Positions 42,554 through 45,454 of a DNA stretch of 45,454 bases are shown one piece after another. Under the pieces are notes generated by a model. The model searched no databases, was not told where the DNA came from, and saw nothing but the letters and a program-made list of their open reading frames with translations. This stretch comes from Gemmatimonadota bacterium (lineage in GTDB: Bacteria; Gemmatimonadota; Gemmatimonadetes; Palauibacterales; KS3-K002), in NCBI GenBank assembly GCA_020344375.1, contig CP070823.1, positions 2,306,804-2,352,257 of the forward strand. Reading direction: 5' to 3'. A program made the translations under genes and the position numbers. The stretch's first letter is position 1, and every line of letters starts with the position of its first letter.

Positions 42554-43636
42554 GTGAAGCCGGCGGACGACGCAGCGTCGTCGCTAAAGGCTCCCTCATC
42601 TCCGAATCAGCCGGCAAAGTCAGCCGATTCTCTCTGGGACGACGTCATCGCGTCGGCGCTCGCTGACCTCGGCATCGCAGACACCTTCGCCGAATGGGAT
42701 GACGAGTCCACGATCGCAGCCGTCGAGGCCGCCCTCTCCCACGCGGGCGAAGTCATCCGACTCGAAGCCAACCCCGACTTCCCCTTCAGGCTGCGCGAAG
42801 CGCGACCGGACATCATCTTCAATCTCGCGGAAGGCATGGGTGGAGCCAGTCGTGAGTCGTTCGTGCCCGCCTTCTGTGAGTTCTGGGGTATTCCCTACAC
42901 GGGCAGCGATCCCCTCACCCTGGGGATCTGCCTCGACAAGGCGCGGGCCAAGGAGGCACTGAGTCACCACGGGATACCAACGCCCGAGTTCCAGGTTGTG
43001 GAGTCCCCGGAGCAGGTGCGGCGTTCCTTCGAGCTGCCCGCCATCTTGAAGCCGCTTCACGAGGGCTCGAGCAAGGGCATCACCCAGCGATCCCTCTGCA
43101 CCACCTGGCCCGACATCGAGACCGAGGTCGCCCGGATAGCCGAGCGATACAATGAGCCGGCCATCATCGAGAGGTTCCTCGGCGGACGTGAGTTCACGGT
43201 CGCGGTCCTCGGCAACGACGGCGACGTGCGCGCTCTACCGATCGTGGAACTCGTGTTCGACTTGCTTCCGGCCGGCGCCTTACCTCTGTACGGCTACGAG
43301 GCCAAGTGGATCTGGGACCGGCTTGAGAAGCCGCTGGACATCTTCTTCTGTCCAGCCCGCTGCACCGCGAAGCTGCAGCGCCGTATCGAAGAGATCGCCA
43401 TGGCAGCGTTCCGCGTCCTGCGCTGCCGCGATTGGGCCCGGATCGACATCCGCTGCGACGAGGACGAGAACCCCCACATTCTGGAGGTCAACCCGTTGCC
43501 CGGCGTGATTCCGGACCCCAGAGCGAACTCGTCCTATCCGAAGGCCGCACGGGCCGCCGGTCTCTCGTACGACGAGATGATCCTGGCTGTCCTGCGGACC
43601 GCCGCCGCGCGCTATGACCTACGAGTCCCGGTCTGA
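42554..43636 (+). CDS. D-Ala-D-Ala ligase-like ATP-grasp enzyme (first)
   Basis: The 360-residue protein has the ATP-grasp domains of a Ddl-like amide ligase. ATP site segments are AILKPLHEGSSKGI and EPAIIERFLGGREFTVAVLG. Metal-binding residues lie in DWARIDIRCDEDENPHILEVNPLPGVIPD. Peptide-bond-forming ligases of this fold join an acyl phosphate to an amine; the substrate here is not D-Ala with any certainty. The canonical GTG at 42554 cuts off the first strand: the frame continues upstream as NGLRIGFAFNVKP, as in homologues. A perfect AGGAGG with correct spacing precedes an ATA at 42470, so the gene probably starts there or the sequence has an error. Confidence 0.82.
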   Translation: MKPADDAASSLKAPSSPNQPAKSADSLWDDVIASALADLGIADTFAEWDDESTIAAVEAALSHAGEVIRLEANPDFPFRLREARPDIIFNLAEGMGGASRESFVPAFCEFWGIPYTGSDPLTLGICLDKARAKEALSHHGIPTPEFQVVESPEQVRRSFELPAILKPLHEGSSKGITQRSLCTTWPDIETEVARIAERYNEPAIIERFLGGREFTVAVLGNDGDVRALPIVELVFDLLPAGALPLYGYEAKWIWDRLEKPLDIFFCPARCTAKLQRRIEEIAMAAFRVLRCRDWARIDIRCDEDENPHILEVNPLPGVIPDPRANSSYPKAARAAGLSYDEMILAVLRTAAARYDLRVPV

Positions 43637-44741
43637 GGCAACCGCTGCGCCCGCCGCAACCGAGAACCCCGCAGCCTTGAGCCGGCGGGCGTACGGGCGC
43701 GTCGCCGTGCTGCTCGATCCGGTGGCGGAGAAGGCGGCCGGAGCTACCGAACCGGAAGCACCGGCGCAGTCCACCATCCCGATTATCGAGGCCCTCGACG
43801 CGCTCGGCTATGAGCCCGAGGTGCTACCCCTGCAGGCGGACGTGCCCCATGAGTGGATAGAGCGCCTGCGCAGCGGCGAGTTCCGTGTCGCCTTCAACCT
43901 CTGCGAATCAGTGCGTGGCTCGCCTGCCGCGGAGCATCTGGCGGCGGCGGCCGTCGAGCTCCTCGACTTGCCGATGACCGGGGCCTGCTCAGCGACGCTC
44001 CTGCATTGCCTCAACAAGGACCGTGTTGCCGCTGTGTTGCGCGCGCACGGCTTCGCGGTCCCCGACTGGAAGCTGGTCCGCCGCGATGACCCGGTCCCTA
44101 CGGATTGGGATCGCTTCCCGGCGATCGTGAAGCCAGCAGCGCAGGACGGCTCGAACGGGATCCACGCGAACTCCGTCGCGCGATCCCCGAGCGAGCTCGC
44201 TGACGCAGTGGAGCGCCTCCGCGAGAAGTGGGGCAGCCTGGTCATCCAGCAGTTCGTCGAGGGGCGCGAGATCAACCTGGCGATCGTCGGCAACCAGCTA
44301 TTGCCGCCCGCCGAGATCGATTTCAGCGACCTGCCGGACGACGTGCCGCCCATCGTTTCTTTCACCGCCAAGTGGGTCAGCGGGAGCCCCGAGGATCTCG
44401 GAACGCGGCCAATCTGTCCGGCGCCGTTACCGGCCGAGCAGGCGGAGGAGCTGCAGCGCCTCGCCGCGCGCGTCTGGACCCTGATGGAGGGCAGCGGGTA
44501 CGGCCGGGTCGACGTGCGGCTCAGCGCGGACGGCACACCGTACATCATCGACGTCAACCCCAACGCCGACCTCTCCCGCGACGCCGGGCTCGCACGCCAG
44601 GCCTGGGTCGCGGGTTGGTCGTATGAGGAACTGATCGGGAAGATCGTCGAGGAGGCGCTCGCCCGGCACGACGGCAGCAGCAGCGCGTCGACCGGCTGGT
44701 TCATCCTCCCAGCGGTCCGGGGTGTGGGAGGTTCAACCTGA
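43614..44741 (+). CDS. D-Ala-D-Ala ligase-like ATP-grasp enzyme (second)
   Basis: The 375-residue protein is a second, diverged ATP-grasp ligase. N-terminal VAVLLDPVAEKAAG is followed by FNLCESVRGSPAAEHLAAA. The ATP site has AIVKPAAQDGSNGI and QQFVEGREINLAIVG, and the metal site is YGRVDVRLSADGTPYIIDVNPNADLS, with Asp in place of the usual Glu in EVN. It overlaps the first ligase by 23 bases and its TGA overlaps the ATG of the GNAT gene (TGATG). Having two different ligases suggests two successive peptide-bond steps or two different substrates. The residues at the N-terminus up to about 27 look like a flexible tail. Confidence 0.84.
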   Translation: MTYESRSEATAAPAATENPAALSRRAYGRVAVLLDPVAEKAAGATEPEAPAQSTIPIIEALDALGYEPEVLPLQADVPHEWIERLRSGEFRVAFNLCESVRGSPAAEHLAAAAVELLDLPMTGACSATLLHCLNKDRVAAVLRAHGFAVPDWKLVRRDDPVPTDWDRFPAIVKPAAQDGSNGIHANSVARSPSELADAVERLREKWGSLVIQQFVEGREINLAIVGNQLLPPAEIDFSDLPDDVPPIVSFTAKWVSGSPEDLGTRPICPAPLPAEQAEELQRLAARVWTLMEGSGYGRVDVRLSADGTPYIIDVNPNADLSRDAGLARQAWVAGWSYEELIGKIVEEALARHDGSSSASTGWFILPAVRGVGGST

Positions 44742-45397
44742 TGCCCGCTACTCCGCGTGGCACTCGGTCCGGCACCCTTACGCCTTCCTGCAGCAGCGCG
44801 GGGCGGCGCGGACCGCTTCAGCTCGAGTGGAAGCCTCCCCAGAGATCGCACAGGCCGCAGGTGGCCGCGGTTGTCGCCGAGACAGGGATCTTCAGGCCCG
44901 ACGAGATCGATGTAGCGCTCGAGGTATTCGATGCCTACTGCGACGCGCCCGGGCGAGACTACTGGGCCTGCGCCGCCTTCGCTGGACCGGACGAGCTGGC
45001 CGGCTTCGCTTTCTACGGGCCGACGCCCTGCACGGTCGACACCTGGGACCTCTACTGGATCGCCGTGCACCCGCGGTTCCAGCGCGCCGGGATCGGGCGC
45101 TCCCTGCTGCAGCAGGTCGAGCATCACATCTGCTCGTCCGGTGCCCGCATGTGTGTGATCGAGACGTCGTCGCGCGACGACTACGCCGAGACGCGCGATT
45201 TCTACCTGGCCTGTGGCTATGAGGAAGTCGCGCGCATCCCAGGCTTCTACGCCGACGATGACGACCGGGTGACCTACGCTAAGTACTTCGCTGGGTCGCT
45301 GTGTCTTCGCAAGGAGAATGAGTCGCGAGAAGTGAGGACGAAGGGACACGGTGAGGGGTGCGGGACTGAGCTCCCGCTCACATCTCCAAACTCATGA
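44741..45397 (+). CDS. GNAT family N-acetyltransferase
   Basis: The 218-residue protein carries the GNAT acetyl-CoA motif AVHPRFQRAGIGRSLL (R/QxxGxG/A) after GPTPCTVDTWDLYWI, and continues with ETSSRDDYAETRDFYLACGYEE. The sequence belongs to the GNAT group I associate from memory with ATP-grasp amidoligase clusters; the substrate could be an amine or amino acid made by neighbours. The first about 27 residues are Ser/Thr/Arg-rich and not GNAT-like; the domain starts near LEWKPP. Its ATG overlaps the ligase stop. Confidence 0.78.
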   Translation: MPATPRGTRSGTLTPSCSSAGRRGPLQLEWKPPQRSHRPQVAAVVAETGIFRPDEIDVALEVFDAYCDAPGRDYWACAAFAGPDELAGFAFYGPTPCTVDTWDLYWIAVHPRFQRAGIGRSLLQQVEHHICSSGARMCVIETSSRDDYAETRDFYLACGYEEVARIPGFYADDDDRVTYAKYFAGSLCLRKENESREVRTKGHGEGCGTELPLTSPNS

Positions 45398-45417
45398 TTC
45401 GACCGAGGTGTGCGACT

Positions 45418-45454
45418 ATGGCGAACTGGCAACAGGCACTCAAGAAGGGTGTGA
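45418..45454 (+). CDS. Partial reading frame at the window edge
   Basis: A frame starting ATG (45418) reads MANWQQALKKGV and runs off the right edge. GAGG lies nine bases upstream, and it sits 20 bases after the GNAT stop, so it is probably the next gene of the amidoligase operon. Twelve residues are too few to identify it. Confidence 0.4.
   Translation, partial: MANWQQALKKGV

Noticed and set aside
43808..45349. 513-codon minus-strand frame
   Set aside because: Antisense to the ATP-grasp and GNAT genes, which have clear family motifs; the minus frame has none.
1..45454. CRISPR arrays, insertion sequences, rRNA operons
   Set aside because: No regularly spaced repeats, transposase motifs or rRNA sequence were seen on either strand.

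Overview
The window is a 45 kb piece of high-GC bacterial chromosome. It looks like a Gram-negative-type organism with an outer membrane: it carries lipoprotein signal peptides, predicted outer-membrane proteins, an RpoE-like sigma factor with a zinc-finger anti-sigma, a bacterial type A RNase P RNA and a 6S-like RNA. The gene content and style (paired M16 peptidases, DUF445 protein, acyl-CoA enzymes, many hypothetical lipoproteins) would fit Gemmatimonadota, but this is an inference without a search. No insertion sequence, prophage, rRNA or CRISPR array is visible.

Layout. 1-6.9 kb, all minus strand: a TPR/SPOR exported protein (cut by the window edge), DNA polymerase III delta (holA), an anti-sigma factor, an ECF sigma factor, an M16 peptidase pair, then rnpB with its terminator. 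7.1-8.2 kb: nadA and tRNA-Arg(UCG). 8.3-13.9 kb: minus-strand metabolic and envelope genes (glutaryl-CoA dehydrogenase type, zinc-ribbon membrane protein, lipoprotein, SDR, outer-membrane-like protein, DUF445). 14-19.3 kb: M20 peptidase, sugar nucleotidyltransferase, DUF1499 protein, a truncated LMW phosphatase/arsenate reductase remnant, a dicarboxylate symporter and a lipoprotein. 19.3-24.3 kb: a tightly overlapping operon cutA-TPR-transglutaminase-ABC ATPase-ABC permease. 24.5-29.1 kb: acyl-CoA synthetase, TPR protein, small membrane protein, Trm112-like protein and an M20 carbamoylase/hydantoinase. 29.2-31.0 kb: a likely tetrahydrobiopterin set (PTPS, FolE, SDR). 31.2-31.4 kb: a 6S RNA with its own promoter and terminator. 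31.5-36.3 kb: a metal (probably zinc) uptake locus with a ZIP permease, small secreted protein, outer-membrane protein, ZnuA-like and ZnuB-like proteins but no ATPase. 36.4-41 kb: a DNA glycosylase overlapping a NYN-LOTUS-HhH protein, then an AMP ligase.

The most unusual part is 41.0-45.5 kb. A dehydroquinate-synthase homologue has lost most of the conserved active-site residues, including one zinc ligand. Divergent from it is an overlapping operon of two different D-Ala-D-Ala-ligase-like ATP-grasp enzymes, a GNAT acetyltransferase and a further gene cut by the window edge. Together they look like an uncharacterised amidoligase pathway. Two genes here lack a canonical start codon where homology says they should begin: the first ATP-grasp gene and the neighbouring AMP ligase.
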